Counted from the first letter of the stretch, positions 42,452 to 53,920 are shown. The stretch is 64,000 bases of DNA from Gnetum montanum (GCA_015680685.1 MNCI01006016.1:284902-348901), one strand, 5' to 3'. Program-made: numbers and translations. Notes: a model not told the origin generated them from the letters alone.

Positions 42452-45020
42452 CAAATAAAAAACTGCAAAAACCCAATGCTATAGAAATAAATTCCATATG
42501 CTTGATGGATCCGAGAATATTAACAATTTTCTTTTAAGCTAAAACTTTAGAATATTCTTTGAAATCAATATCAAAATCTAAAGTCCACTTATGAATGACC
42601 AACAATAATGCTGATGTATAAGTGATCCTATACCTTGGGCAAAATGCACCATTATGACATTTCCTAAATAAGTAAAAAAAGTGAAAATAGTACTTAGCTT
42701 AAGTGACTTGAATGTTGTCCTTTTACATTACATCATTTAACTACAAAGGAAAACTTTAATTACGAGGTTAATAACAAATAATTTAAATGAATGCAAAAGG
42801 AATGCACATTCAATAACTAATGATTCATATACTTGAGCAAGAAGAACATAATCAAGCATTATATTAATAATTTCAACATTGGTTGCAGATGCTAGGAGTA
42901 ATTTAGAACTCCCCATCATGAAAAGAAAATTCTAGAAAAACCAATTCCATTGACAAAACCTTAGCATAAAATAAAAACAAAAACAAAGAAAGAGAAACAT
43001 CCAAATTTTAAGGTAACTAGTTTAATCACGATCACCTTTGCAATGTTATTGAGTTGTAAATCATCTATAGAAACCAACCAAAAGATAATAGAATTTTATT
43101 GTTGCTCAAGGTTTAAATATTGATACATATTTTATGCCTCTAATGTAACATAAATAAATTTGTTTTCCTACAAGTGAATATAAACATAAAGCAACCATTG
43201 ATATTATCTTGAATGGGTAAGTTAGAAATGCCCCTACATTATGCAACCAATCTAATAAAGAAATAACAAATAAAGCATATTAATCACCTTTCTTAATATT
43301 AGTTCAATTATGACTTTGACCCAAGTTTTAAGAAATCTATATTTTAGCAGCTTCAAAAACAAAGTTTGCATCTAAAAGAAAATGCATAGTAGGCTGAAGT
43401 TCATCATCATAATGTCTTTATCCTAACAACATAGGCTAACTCATGAAGGTAAGTAAGTAAATTGATAATTATTTTCTATAGCTAAGTTATTTATCTTTAA
43501 ATGTAGTCATGTCATAGTCCTAGACTCAGAAACTCGAAATAATTTGACTATAGGTACAACATGATATATTGACAGAATTACAAAGGAATATAAAGATCTC
43601 CTGTATGATTTGAATTGACAACCTCATAACTATAACTCCATGTTAGACAATAACTTACACAAACCACCTTGCAAAACTCCTAAGGTCAATGTTTTCCAAG
43701 TATACATGTACTTTTCAATCCGTAGGGTAAATTTCAACAGGAAGGAAAATTAAAATATCCAACAATGACATATGCGAAATGAACAGATCTATTTTGCATG
43801 ATATCCATATATCAGGATAAACCGACAAAAAATCTCCATGGAGGGAAGGTTCAAACAGAATCATCTTCCAAGAGAGTTTAAAATCAAACTATGTTGTCAG
43901 CACGAACAAAGTAAAATGTGTAAACGAAATATCTGTTTACCGGGACCCTATACAAATATGTCTTTTATTGAAATTGTTTGTTTTTCAATTGCAAAGCCAA
44001 TTGCCTTCAGCTTTTATATAATAAATTTGTATTTTATTGTAGGAAGTACCCGTTGTCAGTGAAGATCGATCCAGTGGAATCCAATAGAATAAAATAGGAC
44101 AATAAGGCTTTAAAGAAAAAGCACTTTAGACTATACAACATAAACAATAGATTTTAAATGATATATACTCTTGATTACCAAAAGAAAATTCATAGGCATA
44201 GGTAGAATCTTTACTGACAGTAGGCAGCAAAAGCAGATGGAAGTCAAAAGCATCTCCTATCATTTTCCATATGCCCAAAATAGGCTGGCATTGTTCCAGT
44301 AGCAGTGGCAATGGTTTTTATTTTTTCTTTTACCTTTTTTGTTTCCTTCCCCTCTATTTTCAGCGCTTAAACTTAATAATGCTCAGCAGTTCAAGTACAA
44401 AATAAATAATAACGCTCAGTAGATGTACATGTACTGATATTCAAGTACAAAATAAAAATGCAAAAGATACCCAAGGCAGGCATATAACTAACATGATGCA
44501 TTACAAAAATTACAGAAGAAGATCCTTATTTGCTTCATGCCATTAACTTTTACCAATGCATATGGAAACAGATATTCTTCAAATCTCAATGCATGTATTG
44601 CAAAACCGAGGAGGCATACCGTTTGGATGCGTTCTAAAATGCATCGGAATAAAAGAGAACCTCATTCTACCCAAAGTATAACTAACTTCAGTAAGTAAGA
44701 TGATGCACCTCTGTATTTGTTGGTATCAGAAACAGTACAGAAATTCAACTTGCCTTTCAGGGTATGCTCTCGTTGTTCAGTAAAAGCTTCAAAAAACACA
44801 TTTAGACCTTCCACAATCTTGCTTGTAGAAATCAACAGTTTTATCCCAGAAGTCACAAATAGCATTAGATTATATTAATCAATTAATATATCCCTTTCTC
44901 TTCAATAGTTAGAAGAAAAAATCGGTTGACTCCATTGCTTTTAATGAAATCAACTCGTGCTACACATATTTAGTTTGTTGTAGCAGTCTACATGGGCTCT
45001 GTCCAATCTCCAAGAGCCAG
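42452..45020. other. Intergenic interval between LTR-D and the PPR gene
   Basis: About 2.6 kb, AT-rich. No transposon protein, tRNA or credible gene was recognised; short open frames have no family features. The part next to 45020 should include the PPR 3' UTR, but no clear AATAAA signal was found close to the stop. Confidence 0.5.
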
Positions 45021-46472
45021 TCAACTGTCATGCCGGTTATTGTATTGCATGAGGTTGTCAACAAGGTCTGCAAATTGAGAGTTTCTGTCCTCACATACAT
45101 TTGACAAAATGGCATTCCAAGTGCTCGTATGAGGAACAATGTTCTGGCTTATCATAGTCTCAAGTATCCTGCATGCATCTCTGATCCTGCCCTGGTTGCA
45201 AAAACCACAAATCAATAAGTGATACATTGATACATGTTGAGTAAAACCTTTGGATATCATCTCCTGCAAAAAATCTCTGGCCATATCATACTCTCCCTGA
45301 TTGCAAAGTCCAGTGATTAAAGTCCTATAGGAGAACATATTTGGTAGGCAACCGCTGTTAGGCATATCTCTCAATACTTCACAGGCATCATGAGCCCTGC
45401 CTTCCCTGCAAAATCCAGTGATGACAGTGTTATAATTGACAACATCTGGATTGCAACCCATGACCTTCATCTTACAAAGAAGCCGATAAGCCTCTCGAAG
45501 GTTCTTCTTCCTGCACAAACTATTCAAGAGTGTGGTATATGTGGATGGTTCAGGAATATGGCCCTTGTTCACCATTTCATCCAGAAGGCCAATGGCACTT
45601 TGCACTTGACTCTTTCTGCAAAGCCCCTGCATCAGTATACTGTAAGACTCTGCATCAGGTCTGCATAGCCCTTTTTTCACCATCTGGTTGAAAAGAAAGT
45701 AGGCATGACTCAACTGATTATTGTGGCATTTTGCCCTCATCAGGATATTGTAGCTCATTGTGTCTGGTTCAATCCTATATTCTCTGGATTTCTTGAATAT
45801 GGAAAAGGCTATGTCCAGGCATTTGTTCTCCACCAGAGCTCTCAGGAAAGAATTCAGGTGCATTGCTAAGGGCTTGCAGCCCACCTTTAGCATTCTATGA
45901 AACATCTTCACAGCCTCATTTGGCATTTTGAATTCTCCGTACATTTCAATTATTTCAGAAAACAGGCCAGGTGTGTATGGAATCCCATCTTTCTTCATTC
46001 TCAGAATCAGATCATCCATTAATTTGAACTGCTTCGCTCGGCAAAGCTTTAACACAAGTTCATGGTAAGCTGAATAGTTATTGTGAAAACCTGGCTCCTG
46101 AGATGCAACCTCAAATATCTCCATGGCCAGCAGTGCATCCTTCTCATTCAGTATCATTCTATATACCCGTGAAGGCGTTATCATAGGTCCATCGTGCCGA
46201 CTTCTGCGAGAATTTGGAACATCAGGATAACCAGAAAAATACGCAAGAAAGCCAAGATTCCATAGTGTTCTCGGATAAAGAGCATTTGGGTTTTCTATTC
46301 TCGAAGGTTTTGATGGAACAATGAAGGGTTTTTGAACTGCTGAGAGATAGGCATGGCAGGGTTTATCCTGACTGTGTGGAACATTTTCACAAACAACTGA
46401 CATGAAAACTGGAAATTTGACATTCGAGAATCCAGGGAACGAGTTTCCAGAAATGTCACTAAATCTCCTCAT
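45021..46472 (-). CDS. Pentatricopeptide-repeat protein (P-class), probably mitochondrial
   Basis: An intact intronless frame of 483 codons, the only undamaged gene here. Residues 1 to about 60 are basic and Ser-rich with few acids (RRFSDISGNSFPGF), as in an organelle-targeting presequence. Residues 97-130 hold ITPSRVYRMILNEKDALLAM. From about 131 to the end run ten PPR motifs of 35-36 residues, at about 131, 166, 202, 238, 274, 309, 344, 379, 414 and 449. Examples are YTTLLNSLCRKKNLREAYRL and YNTVITGFCREGRAHDACEV. No E, DYW or SMR domain is present, so it is P-class: RNA binding for processing, stability or translation, not C-to-U editing catalysis. From memory the wording resembles Arabidopsis At4g01400. 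Reading residues 5 and 35, motif 4 (N,D) suggests U, motif 6 (T,D) G and motif 7 (N,N) C. The ATG is the first after an in-frame TAG ten codons upstream. Confidence 0.93.
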   Translation of the reverse strand: MRRFSDISGNSFPGFSNVKFPVFMSVVCENVPHSQDKPCHAYLSAVQKPFIVPSKPSRIENPNALYPRTLWNLGFLAYFSGYPDVPNSRRSRHDGPMITPSRVYRMILNEKDALLAMEIFEVASQEPGFHNNYSAYHELVLKLCRAKQFKLMDDLILRMKKDGIPYTPGLFSEIIEMYGEFKMPNEAVKMFHRMLKVGCKPLAMHLNSFLRALVENKCLDIAFSIFKKSREYRIEPDTMSYNILMRAKCHNNQLSHAYFLFNQMVKKGLCRPDAESYSILMQGLCRKSQVQSAIGLLDEMVNKGHIPEPSTYTTLLNSLCRKKNLREAYRLLCKMKVMGCNPDVVNYNTVITGFCREGRAHDACEVLRDMPNSGCLPNMFSYRTLITGLCNQGEYDMARDFLQEMISKGFTQHVSMYHLLICGFCNQGRIRDACRILETMISQNIVPHTSTWNAILSNVCEDRNSQFADLVDNLMQYNNRHDS

Positions 46473-46960
46473 ATTCGTGGGGAAACCTGCAGAAGCAGCC
46501 TATTGAATTGCAGTCACGAAAACGATATTGCTGAGGTTGTCGGAATCAATGCTGAAAATGGCATTTGTTTCTGAGATCAAGAATAAGTCTGAGCAAATGG
46601 TTACCAGTCATATACGTGGTAAGGCAGAATTCGTCTTGAGCTGCTATGCTCAGCAGGAATACATCTCTGCAATGCAATCTAGACTCTCCTAACTGAAACC
46701 TGTAGCCAACAACGAAATTTTACCAAATTAACACAATATCATGAAATCCAATTGGCCTAGGCCTAGTTACCATGGTCAGCAGTGAGAGATTAAGCCGCCT
46801 GCGATCTTCCGTGACGTGTGATTTGGTCGCTGTTGAGAGTCCCACCACTTCTCGGGCAGCGGTAGACCCATATTCGTTTAAATATGGAGAATAAAAAATT
46901 TTATTAACAAACAGAAACAATTCATTTGTCGATAATAGGAATAAGAATAACTAGACACAA
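46473..46960 (-). promoter_or_regulatory. PPR upstream region (5' UTR/promoter)
   Basis: Less AT-rich than its surroundings and free of transposon sequence. On the minus strand TTCTGCAG/GTTTCC ends 17 bases before the ATG and resembles a 3' splice site. CTG/GTAACC near 46604 could be a donor, so a 5' UTR intron is possible. A short frame at 46720-46920 has no recognised features. No clear TATA box was assigned. Confidence 0.4.
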
Positions 46961-47146
46961 AGTGCATTACATCCTAGTTTCAAAATAGGACTACCGGAGG
47001 AAGGAAAAGTGCCAATATTAGTTTTTATCTTTGCAACTAATCTTGAAAAACATAGTGCATTACATCCTAGTTTCAAAATAGGACTACTGGAGGAAGGAAA
47101 AGTGCCAATATTAGTTTTTATCTTTGCAACTAATCTTGAAAAACAT
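46961..47146. repeat. Tandem duplication, two 93-bp units
   Basis: Units 46961-47053 and 47054-47146 differ at one noticed base (CCGG versus CTGG). Each begins AGTGCATTACATCC and ends GAAAAACAT. The unit includes LINE 3' UTR-type sequence, so the tail of LINE-3 has been duplicated. Confidence 0.9.
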
Positions 47147-47790
47147 TCTTTTGCGTAGGAAAAGGATTAAGCCCTCTGCTCTTTGTTGAAAGTGTTCTTA
47201 TAGGTTTTCACTTCTAACAAAAGACTTCTTATAAATCAAAATACAACAAAAACCAATATGAATTACAAATGACAAAAATCATAAATCTTCCAAAAGAAAT
47301 TGAGCAATAGCACAAGGAGCATCCTTTCATGCACATAAGAAAGAAAATAGGGAATGAATATCCATAAAGTACTTCCTTCTCTTACCAAGAACCTAACATA
47401 AAAAGTTTATATAAAGATTCAACTTTATCTTAAAATTGAAGCTTTGCATTGTAGTATCTCTTGTAAATTACATTACATATGTACTTCCAAATACTAAAAA
47501 AGGACATCAAACCTAAGCATATTCCAAAAAATATCAAACGTGTTGTTATTTATTGTTCTTTACACAATTGGCATAAGCAGAAAAATTCCAAGTTTTTTGA
47601 AAGAACTTGTAAACACCATTGCTAAGCTTATTGAGCAAAAGAACAATAAATAAAAACAAGTTCAATGGAGTCTTCATGAGAGCAAACTAAACAAACTGGA
47701 TTCTTAAAACCATTGTAATTGACATCCAATATGAAGGCCTCTATATAGTAAAGATTAAGCAATAAGAAAAAAAAAAGACACTAACAACAA
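46961..47790 (-). mobile_element. LINE-3 fragment (3' end)
   Basis: On the minus strand, near 47730-47570, a zf-RVT-like piece reads NGFKNPVCLVCSHEDSIELV followed by CSFAQ, the post-RT zinc-binding region of plant LINEs. The rest is 3' UTR, similar in wording to LINE-4 (AATCYTGAAAAAC, GGTTTTCACT, AAAGGATTTCTTRTAAA). It lies about 500 bp upstream of the PPR start and is 5'-truncated. Confidence 0.65.
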
Positions 47791-47795
47791 TAATT

Positions 47796-47870
47796 AGGTG
47801 TTAGTCTAGTAGTAAGACTCTTGATTTGAAAACAAGTCATGGGTTCAATTTTTAGGTGGCAAGAGTGCTG
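47796..47870 (+). repeat. tRNA-derived SINE-like repeat, copy 6
   Basis: The plus strand has GGTGTTAGTCTAGTAGTAAG (A-box-like) and CATGGGTTCAATTTTTAGGT (B-box-like), then GTGGCAAGAGTGCTGTTGAA and a short A-run. It sits exactly between LINE-3 and LINE-4. Confidence 0.5.
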
Positions 47871-48743
47871 TTGAACCCAAAAAAAATGAGATCATTGAAG
47901 AGATAGTCTTAAAACCAACCAATGCCACCTCCCCCCACCCAAATAAATTTGGGGATGCCTTTTTAGGTTTTCATATTTACAACCAATCCTGAAAAACCTT
48001 CCCTCTAAGGTAGGAAAAAGATCAAGTCTTGCTCTTATTCAAAAGCACCTTCGATGGTTTTCACTCCTTACTAAAGGATTTCTTGTAAAGAGAAGGAGAA
48101 AACTCTTTCCAAAGAAAAAAGAATACATCAATCAAAGATAAAGAACAAAAGCTAAAAGCTTTCTATCCTTGAGCCTCTAAAGTAAAAAAATTAATACTGT
48201 AGAAAACAAATTAATTATTTAGCTTTCACTAGCTTTTTAGCTTAAAGTTAAAGCTAAAAAGCAACATCTTTGAAAATCTAGTATTTGACACTTAAAGAGA
48301 GGTCATAATTATGCTATTGCTGCTAGAAAATAATTGCACATTAAAGCTTCCAAATAGAGTAGAGAACAAGAGATGGAAGGCAATTCCAAATGCAAAGAAA
48401 TGTAGTAAACAAAGTAGTCTAATCATCAAGAATGAATTTATTAATACTTGGTTAAAAGTTGTTACAAATTTTACATGTCCATTTCCAAGCATGCTAAGCA
48501 ATAAGACACTCAAAAAACCACATGAGAAAATGAGTCTTCACTTCTACAAAGAGGACATTGAGGATAAACAATTCTATATGTTTAAGATGAGTACTAATAG
48601 AAAGACCTTGATGAATAATACACCATAAAAAATATGAATTTTAGGAAATACAAGAGCTCTCCAAATATCTTTTATTTTCCTTATCCAAAAATGCGATGAT
48701 AATTACATTTTCCAGGCCTTATTGAATTTGTTATGAATAAAAT
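47871..48743 (-). mobile_element. LINE-4 fragment (3' part), cut by LTR-E
   Basis: It aligns closely with LINE-2 (about 29520-30640), including the zf-RVT region (near 48680-48500) and the 3' UTR. It stops at 48743 where the LTR-E LTR begins; LINE-2 continues past the equivalent point, so LTR-E inserted into LINE-4. Confidence 0.75.
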
Positions 48744-49668
48744 TGGAGTAAGTTCACTCCAATATTAAATCACCTTCCAATACTAAATCTAGATATTATG
48801 AAAAAATAATTAATTTGCTAAAAAAACAAGAAAACTAGCTATCTTAAACTATTCAAAGAGAAGATTACAATAGGGTTCAATAGCCCTCAAAACATCAAAC
48901 AATCTCACATACTCAAATGATGCTATTGAGCAATAAGCTCTACAACCACATAATGATTGTTCTCAATATAAGACACAACTAGTAAACAATCTTTCCCACA
49001 ACTTGGGACTAAGATCTCAACTCATGAGACATCAGGCCAATACTCAATTGAATAAGAGCTGCAAGCATACTTGTGCACTCTTGACATGTGCTCTCTTGAC
49101 ATCTCATGACATCTTACTCACATCTTTTATTATATCTCATGACCTCTCATGGTGGTACAAGCATGAAACATAATTCATATTTATTAATTAAATAAGGCAA
49201 AAACTATAGGAAACTTTCCTCAAGTATAACTTGATGATCCTTTGTTGTTTTCATCTTTTTCCACCTTATCTTGCATATTTCCAAGCTCAAACGATAATTT
49301 CAAAAATTTCCCTATTCGTTCAAGTCATCTTTGGTCTTTCTAGGACATCTTACTAAGAAATTGTCAATTTTGGGGAGACGTCTCATTCTTGGCTAAGACA
49401 TCTCAACTTAGATCTCTCATAAACATTTGAGGCATCTCATGCATTTCTAAGATAACTTGTCTGAGACATTTATCAAAAATCCTAAGATGTCTCCTACATG
49501 CTCTCAACTCAGTCCATATATCTTCTATCTTCCAAGATGTCTTTCTTGAGAGCCTAGATCTCAAGCAAGATGACCCCATGACTTGAAGATGTCTCCATTA
49601 GCCCAAAACTTGCAAAAACCACACATATGGAAGAGAAGAAGGAAATCAAAAGAAGTATCCCTACACCA
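48744..49668 (-). repeat. LTR-E 3' LTR
   Basis: 925 bp. TGGAGTAAG start and TACACCA end on the plus strand, aligning with both LTRs of LTR-A. It includes a cluster of AGATGTCT/AGACATCT-like motifs at about 49330-49590. Confidence 0.82.
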
Positions 49669-49689
49669 ACTCTCCCACCCTTCAAAAAA

Positions 49690-50300
49690 TGAACTCATAT
49701 GAATAAGGGAGTATGGATTGAAGTGATTTCCCACTTATGAAGTTTGGTCTCATGCATCCACACAATATCATCTATAGATTAATCCTTTCAATGGACCAAG
49801 TACTCATGCCTCTTCACTTCACTAGTGCTACAAGCTTCCCTCTACTTAAGTACAATTACCTTCCTCTCCATTAAAGGCTTGGACTGATCATATGAATAAT
49901 TATATGAAAACTCAACATGACACAATAATTTTTTCCACCTTTTTGATTGTCCATCATGTAAACATCTCAATATCTTCAACAAGGATTTATTCAATAATTT
50001 TATTTAAAGGAATTCCATGCAACTTCACAACATGCTAGAAAAACAAATTTCCAACATAAGAAGCATCACTCACCTTCTTACAAGGAATGAAGTGTGCCAT
50101 CCTATAGCACTTATCTACAACAACAAAAATTGCATCATTCCCACTTTTTTTTTTTTTTTGAATACCACTCATAAAATCCATTGACACACTTTTCCATGGA
50201 CCCTTGGGAATTGAGAAAGGCATGTAATTTCCATCCACTCCTTTAGCTCCTTTGAATTTTTAATAAGTCAAACACTCCTTCACAAATTTCAAAAATTCAG
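49690..50300 (-). pseudogene. LTR-E integrase remnant
   Basis: 50035-50238 reads FSIPKGPWKSVSMDFMSGIQ (first catalytic Asp in MDF) and DAIFVVVDKCYRMAHFIPCK, the start of the integrase core. About 49710-49880 encodes a chromodomain-like tail (RREACST-like, then KRHEYLVH). The middle of the core, including the later Asp and Glu, is missing between about 49890 and 50030. Confidence 0.8.
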
Positions 50301-50420
50301 TTACTATACTAGGCCAAAAATAGTGCCTATCCACAAGTGCCAATGTCTTATCCCTGCCCATTTGACCTACCATGCCACTACAATGCTTTTCAAATAAAAT
50401 CTTTTTTCCTAAAATCATAA

Positions 50421-50900
50421 TTAAGATACATTTTTAAATAACAGCTCATCTTGAATATGATAGCCCTTCAAGTGATCTATCCTACTCAATAATGGCTCTT
50501 TCAAGCTCCTCCAAACCTGCCCAAAATCAACATCATGCTCATACAAATTAGTAACATCATTCATACCTTCTACATGAAGTATGCTATTAACCACATGCAG
50601 CCTAGATAATGCATCATCTACCACATTGGCTTTTCCACTTTTGTGCTTTAACAAAAAATTAAAATCTTGTAACTGTGTAACCCACTTCAAGTGCTTTACA
50701 TTCAACTTCTTTTGATAGTTTAAAAATTGTAGTGCTTTATGATCTGTCATCAAAGTGAACATTTTGGGCAACAAGTAATGTCTCTAATGCTTGATTTCTT
50801 GAAGAATAGCATACAAATCCTTCTTATAAATGCTATATTTTTACCTTGATTCATTTAAATTTTTAGAAAAGAAAGCATTAGGCCTACATTCTTGAAAGTA
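50421..50900 (-). pseudogene. LTR-E RNase H remnant
   Basis: A 117-codon open frame (50421-50774): MLPKMFTLMTDHKALQFLNY, then HLKWVTQLQDFNFLLKHKSG and KANVVDDALSRLHVVN. It keeps TDH and DALSR. The segment after RNase H (EGMNDVTNLYEHDVDF) is the linker to the integrase zinc finger, which LTR-A has lost. Confidence 0.87.
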
Positions 50901-50949
50901 CCCCATCAATGGTAAGCCCACTTGCATCCACCTCCACCTAAAAAAACTT

Positions 50950-51840
50950 TTACAAATCTAGAATTGCAAGCACTAATTCACTAGTAATCTTTGCTTTCAA
51001 CAAGTCAAAGCTTCCTTGGGTTTTATTATCCCACATAAAATCTTCATTTTTCTTTAACAAATAAAACATAGATAAAAAAATACCACTATAATTTTTTATG
51101 AACCTTCTATAAAAACTTGCTAAACTAAGGAATGATCTTACCTCCCCCAACATTCTTAGGAGTTGGCCAATCCCTAATAGCCTTCACCTTAGTAACTTTC
51201 ATTTGGTTTTTGAAAATCACATGATCCAAATATGTGATTTTCCTCTTGAAGAAATGACTTTTCTTCACATTGATCACCAACTATGCCTTCTTCAATTTAA
51301 GATATAACATTTACAAGTGATCCAAATGATCTTTCTCATTAGAGATATACACCAGAATATCATCAAAATAGACAATACAACATTTACCAATCAAGTCCTT
51401 CAATACATCATGCATCAACCTCATGAATATAGCAGGTGCATTTGTGAACACAAATGGCATCACCAACCACTCAAATAATCCATCTAGTATTTTGAAAGTT
51501 GTCTTCCATTCATCACTCAACCTAATTTTAATTTGATGATAACCACTTTTTAAATAATTTTTTGCTAAAAATTTTTGCATTCATAAGGATATCAAGGATA
51601 TCATTCATCCTTGGAATAGGAAACCTATATCTCATTATTATACTATTCACTACCCTCAAATAATGCACATCCTCCATTAATCACTATCCTTCTTTGGCAC
51701 TAGCATTGTTGGAATTGCATGAGGTGAAATGGATTCCCTCACGAAGCCATTTGTAAGTAATTCCTCTACTTGCCTTTGCAATTCAGCCCTCTGATTTGGT
51801 ACCATCCAATACACTCTCTCATTTGGAATGGTAGCACCAA
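50950..51840 (-). pseudogene. LTR-E reverse transcriptase remnant
   Basis: 51311-51580 has [40 protein letters not shown] and [15 protein letters not shown], keeping the catalytic YFDD. 50950-51153 is the connection region (RSFLSLASFYRRFIKNYSGI). The finger blocks (QRQVEELLTNGFVRESISPH-like) lie to about 51840 in other frames. Confidence 0.87.
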
Positions 51841-52110
51841 GGTTAAAATCAATCTAATGCTCTACATTTCTCATTGGTGATAATCCATCCAATTTCCCCT
51901 TAAACACCTTACAAAATTCCTCCTTCAAGTCTAGCATACCTATTGAAATTTTAGCCTATATATCATCATAGTTAGAAGCAACTATTGATACCATAACAAA
52001 TCCAAAACCTATTTCATCATGTTCCTTGTATATTCCCTCTCTTCTAGAAGGATTAAGAAAGCATTAAGCAAGTTTTTTTGCCTCTCTTTTTTAGTTGTCA
52101 TGGGAATTGT
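51841..52110 (-). pseudogene. LTR-E protease-RT linker remnant
   Basis: It aligns with LTR-A about 2930-3195 (the region before RT). No intact frame. Similarity ends at about 52110 within a GTTGTCATGGGAAT stretch shared with LTR-A. Confidence 0.6.
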
Positions 52111-52211
52111 GATTGTAAACAAAGAGGGCATCTTAGAAATAACTTTAATTTTGCAGAGACTTACATATCCTTGAAAAAATTTCACAATATATGATAAATT
52201 TTTTTTTCAAA

Positions 52212-53460
52212 CACTAGTAGGTAAAAAGCAAGTAGCGTGCATGGAACAGCTAATAGAAATGTACAAAAAAAATGTGTATAACATGAAACAAATAAAAAAA
52301 ACATGGCATGTGATCGATAGGAAAGAAATTAAAAAAGAATGTAGATTAAAAATGATCCAATATGTTAAATGATCAATCTAGAGAGAAACAGTAGAAACAA
52401 ATCTAAACAATTGTAAAAATAGGAAAGCTGAAATGGATAGATTCATGTTACAAAGTAAAGAAAATTGGAACCTGCTATAAATATCCTATGAAATATATCA
52501 TGGGTCAGAGATATTCAATGAGGACTTATGTGATCCCATTATTTCTTTGATGCATGCACCTAATGCAAATTTGACAAGAACATTGCAAATTCAAAAGTTA
52601 ACTGAGCAAAAGGAATGGATGAAATCAGTGTGCTAACTTGATTTTGAGAAATTATCCATCTGTTAGAAGGACAAAAAAAGGAGATACAAATGCATCAATG
52701 GGAAAAGAGAGAGAGAGAAATCAAAAAGGTTAATGTCTCTAGTAGAAGAATATTTGTTTTGCAAAGAGACAAAGTATTTGGAAATATTTCTAAATTTCCT
52801 AAGTTTTAAAGCAACTAAAGTTAATGAAAGATGCCAAAGTCAACTAGATGTTTCAAAAACCAACTAAGAAAAATGTCAACCATCCAAAAAGCCAACTCCT
52901 TTTTATTTAGGGGTATCCTCCTAGTTATAGGCTGAAAATACCTTGTAGACCATGATGGAATAATGCATTGGAGTCCACAAAATCTTCTAGAAAGTTCTAG
53001 AAGATTCTAGATAGGAGAATTGATGTGCAAATAATTATCGTAATAATTGACATATATGTCAAAATCAAAATTAATTCTAGACGTTAAACAACTAGCTGAC
53101 ATTGAATGTCAAAGAGTTGATTTGTCAAAAAGCTAAATCAAGATCAACACAAGAGATGATGCTAGATGTCAAAGCTGAAAGCCACAGAATGGGAACCAAA
53201 AATAATGTTGCAAATGATGTGAGATGTTACTTCTAGTAAGATCTAAATATAAAGATCATAAACTATGTTGCAAATGATGTAGGACATTGAGCTTGGGCCA
53301 CTAAAGATGGCTTTGAGCTGGGAAGTCATAAAATGTACCCAGAACTCTGACTTATACATAAAAAGCTAAAGTGGGTACAATAGTCATTAGGGACAATTAC
53401 TTCAAGATCATGGAAGGAAAAATGTATCTTCTAATGAATGGGAGATGAAACTGCATACTG
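52212..53460 (-). repeat. LTR-F 3' LTR
   Basis: About 1.25 kb, aligning in reverse complement with 56010-57210. Shared landmarks include CTCAATGTCCTAC, CATCAATTCTCCTATCTAGA and CTACAAGG-TATTTT. A degenerate TATA (CCTATAACTAG) is at 52921-52932. Confidence 0.75.
52985..53012 (-). promoter_or_regulatory. Heat-shock element in LTR-F U3
   Basis: Alternating TTC and GAA triplets with exact 2-bp spacers: TTC 52985, GAA 52990, TTC 52995, GAA 53000, TTC 53005, then a degenerate GAT at 53010. This is the canonical inverted nGAAn repeat bound by heat-shock factors, five perfect units. It lies about 55 bp upstream of the LTR's TATA position, a promoter-proximal location. Activity is inferred, and the element itself is dead. 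Confidence 0.75.
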
Positions 53461-53469
53461 TTGAACTAG

Positions 53470-53920
53470 CTATCATTGTCATAGTACTCCATTCACACTA
53501 GGACATTCATGTATGATCATGAAGAAAGCCTTAGACTATATGAAGTCTCCAATAGTAAAAGGAAACCTAATGGACCCTATAACTTCAACTTAAGTACCAT
53601 TAAAAGAACAAAGATGTGTATAGGTTTCATTGAATGTAACCTAATAGTGAAGATCAAAGTGCTTGATAGTAGCCCATGTGATCACATTAGACCCTACACT
53701 ATCATTAACATACATCAGCAATATAGCAGCATTAGGTGACACTTTAATCATTATGTATATAGGTAGTTGGTATCTCTCGCTAGTTTTCAAGTCTATATTG
53801 ATGTTCTCATCATGGAAGTTCAAATTATCTAATCCATAATGAGAAATTTGGAGGAAGGATGAAATAACCTCAGTCTGGGTAGGAATGTCACTCAAAACCA
53901 CACTTTTTTAAAGAACATCA
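53470..53920 (-). pseudogene. LTR-F protease remnant
   Basis: 53641-53901 on the minus strand reads LSDIPTQTEVISSFLQISHY, IKVSPNAAILLMYVNDSVGS and NVITWATIKHFDLHY. It matches LTR-G 60300-60560. By position the NDSVGSNV segment is the retropepsin active site (usual DxG(S/A)). The later part continues to about 53470 and ends before ILGRPWL. Confidence 0.65.

Larger units (their letters stand above)
48744..52110 (-). mobile_element. LTR-E, truncated chromovirus-like Ty3/gypsy element (relative of LTR-A)
   Basis: A 3' LTR (48744-49668), polypurine tract, chromodomain-like tail (about 49710-49880), integrase fragment (50035-50238), RNase H (50421-50774), RT (51311-51840) and protease-linker sequence run to about 52110. 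There similarity to LTR-A stops. No gag, 5' LTR or right duplication is seen, so the element is truncated or its rest was displaced by LTR-F. The left flank is AAAAT. Wording is closer to LTR-A than to LTR-C or LTR-D. Confidence 0.83.

Noticed and set aside
42737-44865. Short open frames between LTR-D and the PPR gene (for example 43838-44062 and 44662-44865)
   Set aside because: 60-75 codons, no motif, no neighbour context; expected by chance in AT-rich DNA of this length.
46720-46920. 66-codon minus-strand frame upstream of the PPR gene
   Set aside because: It could be an upstream ORF or first exon, but there is no family feature and no firm splice evidence, so it is not called as a gene.
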